A stretch of DNA of 64,000 bases from Otatea glauca (taxonomy: Eukaryota > Streptophyta > Magnoliopsida > Poales > Poaceae): contig CM070721.1 of the NCBI GenBank assembly GCA_036346275.1, positions 55,639,869 to 55,703,868 of the forward strand, given 5' to 3'. Below are positions 18,881-30,400 of the stretch, piece after piece (position 1 is the stretch's first letter; each line of letters starts with the position of its first letter). The position numbers were made by a program, and so were the translations under genes. The notes below the pieces were generated by a model. The model was not told the DNA's origin. It ran no database searches and saw only the letters and a list, made by a program, of their open reading frames with translations.

Positions 18881-21800
18881 ATGAATCGGCAATGGATGTA
18901 CGATGCGGACCGTCGCTCGACAGAGTTCATTGATGGCATGCAGGCTTTTCTCGATGTGGCCGTTGCAATCTTGCCTCCAGGCAGCTTCATATGTTGTCCG
19001 TGTGTAGATTGCAAGAACGAGAAGGAGCACTCCCAGCGATGGCAAGTTATGAACCACTTGATCATGAGAGATTTCATGCCAAACTATACCTGTTGGACCA
19101 ACCATGGCAAAGTTGAGGTGATTAGCCAGGAAGACGATGAAGAAGGCGAGGAAGAGGAAGATGGATTCAACAAGATCCCTGACGGCACGCACATCTTGTC
19201 CGTGGAAGAAACACTTGGTGACTTTGGTGATGATGAGCTAGACCGGATGTTTGCGTGGATCGAGAGGGAGACTACACGATGAAAGATACCGAGAAGTTCC
19301 AAAGATGTTAGAGGACCACGTAACTCCTTTGTACCCAAACTGTAGGGTGGCCAAAAAAGTCGTGTACCACACCGAACTCATGCAATGGAAGGCTAGAAAT
19401 GGTGTGTCGATAAGGGATTCGATGAGTTGTTATCACTGTAAAGAAGTTGTTTCGTAAGATAACACTGTCCGAATCTACATATGAAGCCAAGCAAGTCGTC
19501 ATCCTTTGGGATTGGAAGTACGTAAGATACACGCATGTCCTAATGATTGTATCCTGTATCGTAATGAGTATGCCTATTTGGATGTTTGTCCAGTGTGCAG
19601 AGAATCACGGTATAAGGTGAAGCGTGACGATCCAGGTGAAATAGATGTGGAGCGTAAGATGAAGAGACCTCCAGCTAAAGTGTTATGGTATTTCCCTGTG
19701 ATCCCCCGATTGAAACGTATGTTTGCTAACAAAGCGCATGCCCAGATGATGCGTTGGCACAAGGAAGAGCGTAAGGACGACGGGATGCTTAGACACCCTG
19801 CAGATGGCTCACAGTGGAGGAAAGTCGACCGGATGTACCCGGACTTCGCAGATAAGGTGAGAAACATAAGGTTTGGGTTGAGTACCGATGGGATGAATCC
19901 TTTCGGAGAATTGAGCAGCAGCCATAGCACCTGGCCTGTTACACTATGTATCTACAACATTCCTCCATGGTTGTGCATGAAGCGAAAGTACATCATGATG
20001 CCGTTGTTGATCCAAGGCCCCAAGCAACCTGGAAATGACATCGATGTCTACTTGAAACCATTGGTTGAAGATCTTGTGACGCTAGGGACGATGGTGCAAG
20101 GGTATGGGATGAGTACAAAGGGAGTATTTCACCCTACGCTCATTGTTATTTGTAACAATCAATGACTGCTCGCTCTCAGAAACTGTCCGGCCTAACTATC
20201 AAAGGATATAGAGCCGTGCATCCAAAGGCTTAGATGAAACGGACGGCATGTACCAAAAACTCTAAGGTTGTGTACATTGGTCACCGTAGGTTTCTTCTAC
20301 GAGTCACCCGCTGCGGAAGGAAGACAGAAATTTAACGGCAACTGCACCTTCGCAAGGCCTCAAGATCGTAGTGGGCCACGTGTGTTTGCTATGGTAAAGG
20401 ATTTGAAAGTAGTATTTGGAAAGGGTCCCGAAGCAAACATGTGCAGAATGAGGATGGTCATGCATCCATGTGGAAGAAGAAGTGAATATTTTGGGACTTG
20501 CCTTATTGGGAAGTCATGGAGGTTCGTCACTCACTTGACTTCATGCACATCATGAATAATATCTGCTTGAACCTGCTAGGCTACATAGATATGTACAGAA
20601 AATCGAAAGATACACTGCAAGCTCGTAAGGACCTTAAACTCTTGAACCGAGGAACGACCTACATCCCAAAAAGAGAGGGAAAGGACAACATTACCTACAT
20701 CCCGCGAGCTGCACTCTAAGCAAAGAAGAGAAAAAGCGTGATAGAGTTCCTGAACAGTGTGAAGGTCCCTTCCGGATACTCCTCGAATGTAAAGAGATTC
20801 ATAAACACGAAAGAGAATAAAATCGTATACATGAAATCCCATGACTGCCTTGTGTTAATGACACATTTGCTCCCGATGGTCGTGAGAATCATAACGCCTG
20901 AGTGGGTACGGGGACAATAAAAAGCTGTGTTCTTTTTCAACACGGTTTCACGAGAAGGTCATCGACCCGTATAAACTAAGTAAGCCGCAGGATGACGTGG
21001 TACAAAGTGTGGTTAGTCTTGAGATGATCTTTCCTCTTGCATTCTTTGATATTATGGTTCATCTCACTGTTCACCTTGTCAAAGAGATAGGTATTCTTGG
21101 ACCCGTGTATCTACACAACATGTTCTCTTTCGAGAGGTACATGATTGTGCTAAAGAAGTATGTTCGTAACCGTTCTCGTCTGGAAGGATGCATTGCCGAG
21201 GGTTATGGGACAGAGGAGGTGATTGAGTTTTGTGTGGATTACATTAATGATCTAAACTCGATCGGCGTTCCTATATCACGCCATGAGGGGAGGCTACGGG
21301 GAAAAGGGACACTAGGTAGGAAAGCAATTGCATGCAATGATCTTCTTACATTTAAGCAAGCACATTTCACGGTTTTGAAACAATCAACTATAGTGGCCCC
21401 GTATGTCCTTGAGCACAAGAGTATTCTACGCCGCGATTTCCTGTGGAGGTCCGAGGATTGGATAACATCAAGCAAATGGATTCTTTCGGTAGCTTGGTTA
21501 CAAAAGTACAACCTTTTGAAAGGGTCAGACAATGAACAGTTGCAACGCTTGGCTCGGGGACCATCTAGTGAAATCGTGACATTCAAGGGGTACGAGATAA
21601 ATGGTTACACATTCTACACCAGATCCTAGGATAACAAGAGCACCAACCAAAATAGCGGTGTCCGTATAGACGTCGAAGACAACAAAGGCAAGGTGGATAC
21701 ATATTATGGTTTCATAGAAGAGATATGGGAGCTTGACTATGGACCTTTGAAGGTCCCTCTATTTAAGTGCCAATGGGTCAAATCGACTTCAAGCGACGTG

Positions 21801-22076
21801 AAGGTCGATAAATACGGTATGACAATCGTGGACCTCACGCAAGTCGGCTATAGGCGTGAACCGCTCGCCCTCGCGAACGATGTGAGATGTGTCTTCTACG
21901 TAATGGACATGTCAAGCAAACCTAAGAAGCAGAAAGGTTGTAGTACTAAGCCAAAGCGACACATGGTTCTCCAAGGCAAACGAAGGATTGTTGGAGTTGA
22001 GGACGCCACGCACGAGGAAGATTATAGTCGCCGACGAGATCCTCCTTCACGTGGATGTCGACATAAGCCTTCTTAA
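18881..22076 (+). pseudogene. CACTA transposase (Tnp2/Transposase_21 type), frameshifted
   Basis: The N-terminal piece (18881-19282) has the transposase-associated domain (RQWMYDADRRSTEFIDGMQ, CCPCVDCKN, YTCWTNHGK) and an acidic run (DDEEGEEEEDGF). After a frame change at about 19285, 19506-20165 carries the Tnp2 core: RKIHACPNDCILYRNEY, CPVCRESRY, RHPADGSQWR, LSTDGMNPFGELSSSHSTWP, IYNIPPWLCMK and GPKQPGNDIDVYLKPL. 20268-20920 is broken into several frames, and part of the core after the PGNDIDVYL region seems lost. 20997-21629 is the DUF4218 region (FDIMVHLTVHLVKEI, YLHNMFSFERYM). 21693-22076 is the DUF4216 region (WELDYGPLKVPLFKCQWV). The order is standard for plant CACTA transposases. At least five frameshifts or stops break it. 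Confidence 0.88.
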
Positions 22077-22167
22077 TGACACAGACGTGGATACTCCTTT
22101 CATACGTCGCGATCATAATGAAGGAACACTTGTAAAGACAAAGTACGTTACTACTTAAGATGTACCC

Positions 22168-23072
22168 TGTCGGTGTTTCGAGCACCGACAAGTAAATTTG
22201 TAAGTCTAAGGGGCCACGCGTTCCCTTTCCCTGAATGGTTAGACTCAAAAGTCCAAGATGTATACTGGTTCGGGCCGAATTTCCCTACTCCAGTTCGTGT
22301 GGCGATGTTGTATTGCTTTTGGTGCAGGAGGCTGCACAGCGATTACAAGCGAGGGTTTGAGCACAAGAGTGTTTCTTGTTGTCCTGTGTGTGTGCGTGTG
22401 TCTATCCGCTCAATCCGTTTTTTGTCTCCTCTCTCCCCCCTCTCCCGAAGGGCCCTGCCCCCCCTTATATAGGCGGAAGGGGCAGGTTACATCGAGAATT
22501 GGGAGAAGGAAGGAAGGAAGGAGAAAACTAGACTAGGAGCCCTAGTCCTTTGCCTTGGTGATCGGTCGCCGTCCGGCCTCGCCCACACCGGGTTTGGTAG
22601 GCTTGCCGAGCGAAGCGATTCGCTTCTTGGGAAGCGCCGCACCGCCTCCGGGAACCCGACAGGCCGATGTTGCGGCGTAGCTCTGGCGCTACCTCGGAGA
22701 GAGCGCGCCCCATGCTTCGTGTGGTCGGGCGATGGGATCGAGTTTGACTTGGGCAACCCTCGTGTTGCCTTGGGAAGGGGCCACCTGCCCCGTACGGTCA
22801 CTTCGAACGATCCTGTCCGTGGGGCACGTGGCCAACAGTCGGCGGAGGCCTGACACATGGCTCTTGGGGTAGGTCGCCTTAGCTTGGTCGGGGCTTAGGA
22901 GAGCCCGACTGTGGACGCAGCGGGTCGGCGCCCCACTTGGCGGGATTGCTCGCCCGCTCGTCGTGACGAAGGCGTCTTTCGCGCCCCGCAGGTCCCTTGG
23001 TCGAAGTTGGGCTCGACGCGGCCCGCTTGCCATCCTGGGCCGCTGAGGTACCCCTGGTACGAGTATTCGTCA
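22168..23072 (+). mobile_element. solo LTR with perfect 5-bp target duplication
   Basis: Begins TGTCGGTGTTTCG and ends GTATTCGTCA (TG...CA), 905 bp. The same five bases, TACCC, flank it at 22163-22167 and 23073-23077. A TATA box (TTATATA, 22465-22471) gives the plus orientation. No internal region is present, so this is the product of recombination between two LTRs. The TGTCGGTG start and the GGTTCGGGCC segment resemble grass Ty3/gypsy LTRs; the family is not certain. Confidence 0.9.
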
Positions 23073-23162
23073 TACCCCTACTGTATGAACTATGTATATG
23101 TAATACGGGTCTTCTACTGTATGAAGTGTTTATTTGGAATGAATGTAAAGTGCCAAAATTCT

Positions 23163-23410
23163 GGAATGAAACTAAAGTGCTGAAAGCTTTTTAAAAAAAT
23201 TATAGAATGAAACTAAATTGCTTAAAGCATTTTTTAAAAATTATGGAATGAAACAAAATTGCTAAAAGCATTTTTTAAAAATTATGGAATGAAACTAAAT
23301 TGCTAAAAGCATTTTTTTAAATTATGGAATGAAACTAAAGTTCTAAGAGCTTTTTTAAAAATTCTGGAATGAAAGTAAAGTGCTAAAAGCATTTTCTAAA
23401 AATTCTGAAA
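23163..23410. repeat. about six copies of a 41-bp tandem repeat
   Basis: Units beginning GGAATGAAACTAAA start near 23163, 23204, 23245, 23286, 23326 and 23367. Each continues with a TGCTAAAAGCATTTTTT-like stretch that is itself a small inverted repeat. It lies inside the CACTA element between the solo LTR and the second array. Confidence 0.8.
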
Positions 23411-23416
23411 TTAAAC

Positions 23417-23750
23417 TGAAGCGGTTTGAGAAAAGAACCGCTTCTAGAATGCAACATTCAGAAGCGGTTTTTGAAAAGAACTGCTTCTAGAACGCAACAT
23501 TCAGAAGCTGTTAGTAATATCAACCGCTTGTAGAAGTCCTCCCTCTACAAGCGGTTAGTAATATGAACCGCTTGTAGAAGTCCTCCCTCTACAAGTGGTT
23601 GGTTCTAAAACCGTTTGTAGAGATATTTTACAAGCGGTTGGTTCTAAGTACCGCTTGTAGAAGTCCTTCCTCTACAAGCGTTTGGTTCTAAAACCGCTTG
23701 TAGAGATATTTTACAAGCGATTGGTTCTAAAAACCGCTTGTAGAAGTGCT
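23417..23750. repeat. internal CACTA array upstream of ORF2
   Basis: Holds the same AAGCGGTT/AACCGCTT words as the 5' subterminal array, first in GAAGCGGTTTGAGAAAAG form and then in a modified form, ACAAGCGGTT...ACCGCTTGTAGA, repeated at least six times with alternating orientation. No CACTA terminus accompanies it. It ends immediately before a TATA box at 23755. Confidence 0.85.
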
Positions 23751-23754
23751 CCCT

Positions 23755-24643
23755 GTATAAAGTTTACACGCCCCGCCCTTTCCTCACACCCCAAATTTTC
23801 TAAGTCCCCGCTCGAGACCCCACGCACACCACTGCCTCCTGTGTCTCTCCGACCGCCGCCGCCGTCGAGACCCTGCGCCTCCGTCCTCGTCGACGCCGTC
23901 ACCCTCCTCCGCCACCCAACCATCCCGGCGCCACTCCACCCCCATCGCCAGTCGACCCTGCACTAGTGCCCTCGTCGCCGCCGCCACTCCACCCCGACGG
24001 CGCCTTCTCCGCCACCTCGCCGACGCCTCCTCCGCCACCAAACCGCCGCCACACCGCCTTTCCACCCAGGAGGTCCGAGGTACACCTGTGCACGCGTCGT
24101 CCTCCCTCTCTAATTCGGCTGCCCACAAGATGTTCGGTGAAATGCTCACAAGGATGTTCTCACTTCTGTGCCTGCATAATGCCCACAAGGATGTATCTGT
24201 GTGCATGTGCATGCTACTATGACATTTCACTGAAACATTGATTTTGTATTCTTGGTATGTAAAATGTGTGTGCTAGCACAACTGCACACGCACCTTGACT
24301 ACATGACTGACCAGTTCTGACTTTTGAGTCTTGACATTGCCCATGATCTGAGGAGTTGTAAGAAAGGATACCTAAAATTTCGAAAGCCTCTTAGATCACC
24401 ATATATGTATTGGTCCTCTGTGCTCTGTCTTTCACGTAAGTCATGATAGTTTTTCTTCTTTTCCAACACGCCGTCCTTGTGTCCACGAGTTCGTGTTTGA
24501 TCCTTGGGCTAGTTCCAACACGCCGTAGTACTTAATGCTTGGTGTAGAAATTTATGTAATAATATGCTTGTGTTGTAATCATTAATATGGTTGTTTCAAA
24601 GTAATATGATATTTATGTCAACATTTTTTTAGAATTAGGATAG
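23755..24643 (+). promoter_or_regulatory. ORF2 promoter, GC-rich leader and leader intron
   Basis: TATA box GTATAAAG (23755-23762) right after the internal array. A C-rich leader without ATG until 24123 follows, then a donor GAG|GTACAC at 24080 and an acceptor ATAG ending at 24643, directly before ATG 24644, giving a 564-nt leader intron. The arrangement copies that of ORF1. Confidence 0.55.
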
Positions 24644-27450
24644 ATGGCACAACCAGGACGTGGTGACCCTACTTTCGATGAGGGAGAACAGTTCTTGCTG
24701 GACTCCATCGCTGCTGCCGCCGCTGAGGCTAATGTTGGTTCCGGTGAGGCCGTTGAGGCTGCTGCTGATGAAGCCATTAACGCTGGAGCCGCTGAGTCCG
24801 GTAACACTGGTTCCGGCCAGGATGAGGTATAGCCAGAAGAATATAATCCCCGTAGACATGTTAATTAATCACAATTCATTAATATAATACACTCTGACAC
24901 GTTTGTACATATGTTTATGTATTTTAAGCCCCGTACATCGAGCAACCAATCCAAGCATCGGGGACCTAACAAGAAGCCATCCACAAAGCACGTGTTTACC
25001 GACGTTAACAACGAAGGGATGCCGGTTGCCCCTCTTTTAGTAGTTGGGCCATACAACAACGCTTGCGGTTACCACATGAGGGATCACGTCCCAATTAGCA
25101 TCAGAAAATGGGCCGAAGTTCCTCAAGCTACCAAGGACCTGCTCTGGCAAGATATTAAGGAAAATTTCACATTTCCTCATGGGTCCGAAGTCAAGGCCAA
25201 GAAATTCACTTTGAAGAAGATGGCAACAATGTTTCAGGCGTGGAAGATGTCTCTCAGCCGCAAGTATGTGCAGAAGGGAGAAAGACCCGACTTCAACCAA
25301 TTTCCTAAGGTGGCGGATCACTGGGAAGCATTCGAGGAGTTCAAGCTGTCAGCTGAAGGCCAGGCCGCGAGTCAGAAGAATAAGGCCAATTAATAGATGA
25401 AGAAATACCACCACCATCTTAGCACCGGTGGTTACCTCAAGGCTGTACCAAAATGGGAGAAGCGGGAAGAAGAATTAATGGCGAAGGACGTCACACCGGC
25501 TACCGCTTAGGGAACAACAGCGCATGCGCAATTGGTTCATGGGTCATGGGGAGCCTTTCGGATGGCGCGCGCTTGGCGATGGCACCAGAGTACAAGAGGT
25601 CGCCAAAGGATTGTACAAGCCGCCGAGCGGTCTTAGGCGAGTGCACGCTGGTGGCGCATGGAGAATGACGAGCTGACACATGCCCTTGAAAACCCTGAGC
25701 ACCCAAGACAGACACGAGGTATGGGCAAGCTAACTCCGTGGAAGTATGGTTTCGCCAAGGATGCTCATACGTACAGGAGCCGGCATAGAAGCAAAGCAAG
25801 AGAATCATATAAAGTGTACCAATTGGAACAAGAGCTCGTAATAACCTGTGCTAGCATCGCGACATAGTTGCGCAACAAGTACAAATTGCCTCAAGAAGCT
25901 TCAAGGACTAGGTCCGAGCAATCACCAGACGCCGTGATCAGCCTCCGCGGCGCGAGTAGCTACGCGCCCACCGGTCCCCGGCGGACAACTTGTTAGCCCG
26001 TTATCCCGTGGATGACATAAGGGTTCGCCGCCAGCAGAGCTACACGCTGATGAGCGTAACCTCTCCATCAAGGTGGCTTACGGCATGGCATATCCGTGGA
26101 GCCGCCGATGTTCCATCGCAACGATACCCCGTTACTCAAAGGTCGTGGTGGAGGAGGTGCCGAGCGGATTTGAAGAACTTCACCTCGATATTCATGGAGG
26201 CGACGACGCGACCAAGCTTGGACAGCCCTCCACAATATCATCCTTTGACGCAAACGGTACATCATATTTCCAAATGGTGTGGACGCGCCATCTCCACCAT
26301 GGCAACCCACGCCTCCAACGCCACCTCCACGCAATGCCTCGCCAGAAACAGAGCACGCCTCCACCACCCGCTCCACGCAAAAGCCCTACTCCACCACCAA
26401 AGATCTCAAACAAAAAGAACCCCCAGAAAACCACGCCCACCATCTCCTCCGAGGAAGAAGCTCGATAGCAGATTAAGGCTCCTCCACCGCTCCCAAGAAG
26501 GCGGAGTCCACCGATCGACAAAGATAAAGGAACCTCCAAAGAGGGCATATGATATGAAGAAGGAGGAGAGTGACGCGGTCACTAAAGCTGCACTGGCGCA
26601 CACTTCGCAAAAAGAAGGTAGAGCTAAAGGTACCAATTGATCCAAAAGCGCGAACACTTCGCGACATACCGCAAAGCCGCTCTGTGCCATCCAACTATGA
26701 ACGGACAATAATAAAGGCTACACGTAAGAATAAACGTGGTCAAAGGCGGCGCAAAGAAGAAGAAGAGAGACCAAGATCGAGAACCTCGAGATGTTTATGA
26801 AGGAGGCAGACTCGGCCCACACCGCAGCTCTTGGATTAATAGATGATATCCCAATGGTAACAAAGGTCGATGGCAATTTCTGGGCCGGAGCCGATTGACC
26901 CAAATGAGATAAAGGATCCGCCAACCAAGATGCGGCAATTTCACGAATGGTACATGACAGAGTCCGCCAAGGAAGAACGATGTTCCTCCGTATCAAAGAA
27001 GATGATTTTTATCGGGACAACACCATATGGCTCAATTTGACGACTTATACCATATTTACCATGCCGACGCCATCAACGTGTCTCTCATGAGCTGCTGGTG
27101 CCTGTAAGTGTCAAGCTCATACCTTTACCGAGTGTTTCCTCGTACAATAAAATTGCAACTCTTAAACTTATACCTTTCTATGTAGAATAGAGATACAACG
27201 ATGTAGAAAAGAGAATATCTTCAACGTGGGCTTCATCGACCCAGAAATTGTTAACGAGTTTGTCTTTGGATACAACCGAAAGGCTGTTGAAGATTACATT
27301 CTCGATGCATTCTTGGGACAGCACTACAAACCGTACATACTTCTGCCCTTCAACTTCGAGTACATATATATACAACCTCTCGTTCTTATATTTTCCAAGG
27401 CATTTATAATACTACTAGCTAGTTACATATATGTTACAATACATGAATAG
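24644..27450 (+). pseudogene. CACTA second gene: Transposase_24-like protein with Ulp1-like C-terminal protease
   Basis: Exon 1 (24644-24826) is an Ala/Glu-rich N-terminus. Intron 24827-24928 (GT...AG, 102 nt) joins in frame to an exon with SNQSKHRGPNKKPSTKH, ISIRKWAEVP and WQDIKENFTFPHGSEVK followed by RKYVQKGERPDF, the plant En/Spm-associated Transposase_24 type. Frameshifts follow from 25393. Later recognisable parts are RGMGKLTPWKYGFAKDAHTY (about 25717), VDDI (26008), KVAYGMAYPWS (26069-26100, with EVPSGFEELHLDIHG after), a Pro/Lys-rich linker (26280-26550), and an Ulp1/C48-like segment (27030-27365: FNVGFIDPEIVNEF, YKPYILLPFNFE). The catalytic His/Cys half of the protease is missing because T2 is inserted after 27451. 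Such proteases cleave SUMO-like modifiers; in CACTA elements the role is unproven. Confidence 0.78.
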
Positions 27451-27451
27451 G

Positions 27452-30400
27452 TGTGAGACCCTATTTTTGCAAACAGGAACCTCCATGTGATTACCGTACA
27501 AGTCCCATGATCAGTGGCTAGCACTCACATGTTTACAACATTCATATCACAACCACAAGATAGATATCCGATGTGCATATATTACAAGCAAGAATAATTA
27601 TACAGAGTTAAATTCTTACAACAAAAAAAATAGGGAAATTAAAACTCCAAAGCCACGTGGTTTGCCCGCTAACCTCAGCAACCGACTTGGCAAACCTAGG
27701 AAACTCATCGCCAAAAGTCCCAACCTCGCGTGAAAGTAAAGTCGTCCGCGCTTGCAGTTTTCGTCCTCCGAGACAAAGAATGCAAGATTGAGTACTTTCG
27801 CATCAAGAAGACTTATAGTGTTTGATGATGCAATAAAGTAATTATGCAAAGCAAACAAGGCAGTTAATGGTTATTTTGCATTTGCATAAATATTTAAGGA
27901 CATGATATAATAAATTGAAACATTTCGCTTTCAAATGAGCATTTGAAATATAAAGTGATAAGCAAATATCCAAGTCCTTCGACCCTAGCCTACCCGATCG
28001 CAAAGATCCCCGAGTCCGCCCTTTGACTCAAAAAGCTAGTTGCAAAACGGTTTCCTTTTCAAACCCGCTTTTTCCCAAAAGTATCAAAACATTACTAACA
28101 TTGGAATGACTTTACTAAGCGCCCATAACCGTGGACACGGCTAATCGATTAGATTTACACTCGCAGAGGTGTACACTTTACCCACAAGGAATGATCAACC
28201 TCTTTGCTGTGCCAATTTACACACTTCCTTTGGTGTGTCGGCGAGAGATCATATGAGCCGCTACATTATCTAGATGTGGCTTTGAACCAGCCCGACGCTT
28301 GGCCTCGCCATGAAAAAATGTAAACACTCACCCAAGACGTGACTCCTTTCACATCACACCCAACACCACGCTTCGTCACGGCAAGGTGTACACCGCTGCA
28401 TTGGTAAGTAGACCCTACAGCATGCATCAACCGAATGCTGTGCAATCTCCCGCCTTCCTTATATGCAAAGCCACACCTAAATAACTTAATAGGCTAAGAC
28501 CCGCCCATACAAGCCCTCGTGGTTGTACGTAATTTTGGATCTATAGCGCCCCATTGTTCGGTCCTTAATCCGACACTCGCGATACTCCACCCTACACTAC
28601 GTGCAATTCCTTTGCACCTCCGCTATTGCCAATAATCGCCCGCATCAAAACCATAGTTTTAGTTTTGGGTTTTTAATCAAGTACTAGCAACATTTTCCCA
28701 AATGAGGATCATACATTCGCTGAAAAGGTTGAAAACACGATCAATGACTTAAGCAGATATTTTATGCTAGCGTCACACCCAAAATGACATTAAGCATGTC
28801 TAGTTTTCCAACTAAGGCTTACAAGGTTCACATGTTCATACTGATTGAGGCAAACCATAATTTACAGGACTAACTACTGTTCTAACCCAAATTAGCATTT
28901 TTAGGAGAACTATCCTGATGCACTGTATATAAGCAAAACAACATAGTGTAGGTAAATTATTAGGCTCGACATGTTCAAGGAGGTGCTTGCCTTGCAACTC
29001 ATTGCCTAACTCCGATCCGATCGGCGATGGCGCTGCCTTCCTCTTCGAGGACGCCGACTCTACACGACGATCAAGTAGACAATAGTAAACATCCAAATTC
29101 GTAAAGGGCTAAAAGAAGACAGACAAGAATCAAATAAAGAGAAACCGCAGAAAACAGGTTATCCTTTGAGAGTTGAAATATAAATTTTTGAGATTTCACA
29201 CTAGTAATTAATTATACATTTGGAACGTTAATACTTTTTATGCAATGAACAACATGGTTCCCTTTTACATATTAATTGTTTGGAATTACGAATTCAAGAG
29301 GCTAAAATTGTGAATTCTAGTATTATTAACTTCGAATTATAGATGCTAAAATTATTTGAATTAATAAAATTTAAATCACAAGATAAAGGGTTGATTACAC
29401 AAAATTTTATTAAACTAGGTTACTAGGTTGTTCATGACTTGAACCAAATAAACTAGATTCTAGCTATTTAATTTCCAATGCACATATATATGCATATATA
29501 TGTGTGAGTGCATTTGGCACAATAATTACTACATGACTTAAAGTCAAGTTAAACCAAAATTTCTACTTAATCAAATTTAAACATGCTACTGCCATCTCAT
29601 TGTTCATAAATAAAACTTTTGTTTCTTTTATACTTCCTTAATACTATTATACCTATTTGAATTACTAGTGTATTGGAAGCAAAACCTAAATAGAAAATAA
29701 TTCGAACAAGCATGAAAATTAAATATTTTTATATATTTGGGTTCCTCGAAATGTAAGGATTCTAGAGAAATCAGTTTCATAAATTTCCAAGCTTATTTAC
29801 AGAAATTTTGTATAAAGCTTATCTCTAGCCTTTTAATTAAATTTTAAATTTCAAAATTTCCTAGAGATGGTCTTCAAAATATTTTTGCATATTATAAATC
29901 TACGGAATTTTTCATGAATTTAGAAATTTTTTTCACTATTTTTGGCCGGATGGTTTAAAAGTTATGGACAATTGAATCTATTCTGTTTTGAAATTCACCG
30001 AAATTCAAAATACGCCGCAGCTTGGAAAGCGGCTTTTGGATTTTGGCGCTATTGTGATTTGAATTGCCCGGCGATCGACGAAGTCGGCCCGCCACAATGA
30101 TCACGGTGCGATCAATGGTCGATACCGTGGGTCGCGCATGTCGCTGATCAGACGACGGCGCGCACAAGACAGACACGGGCCCGACGACGACGGATGGGCC
30201 CGCTTCGTCGCTGACCGAGCGACTCAAGAGGTCTGCGCATCGACAACCCGACCCACCGGCCGCTGACCAAACAGGCATTTTGGTCTAAAGCTCGCCACGC
30301 GAACTAACTCCGCAGACAAAGTTGAAACGGCGCGCTATGAGCATCGCAGTGCCTTTGCGCATCTAGTGGTGGTGGCCATTCGCCGGTGACCGGAGATGGG

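Larger units (their letters stand above)
17972..27451 (+). mobile_element. CACTA (En/Spm-type) DNA transposon, 5' portion
   Basis: Starts with the terminal sequence CACTACTACAGAA. It then has a subterminal array of AAGCGGTT words, ORF1 (Tnp2-type transposase), a second array, and ORF2 (Transposase_24-like region plus Ulp1-like protease). ORF2 is cut at 27451 by the LTR of element T2, so the right terminus should lie beyond the window. A solo LTR (22168-23072) sits between the two genes. Both ORFs contain frameshifts, so it is probably no longer autonomous. Confidence 0.88.

Noticed and set aside
22173..23073. Overlapping open stretches on both strands
   Set aside because: They fall within the solo LTR defined by TG/CA ends and the TACCC duplications.
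25990..26640. 216-residue open stretch as an independent gene
   Set aside because: The CACTA ORF2 family motifs (KVAYGMAYPWS, EVPSGFEELHLDIHG) are in a different frame across the same bases, so this is a shadow frame of ORF2 after a frameshift.
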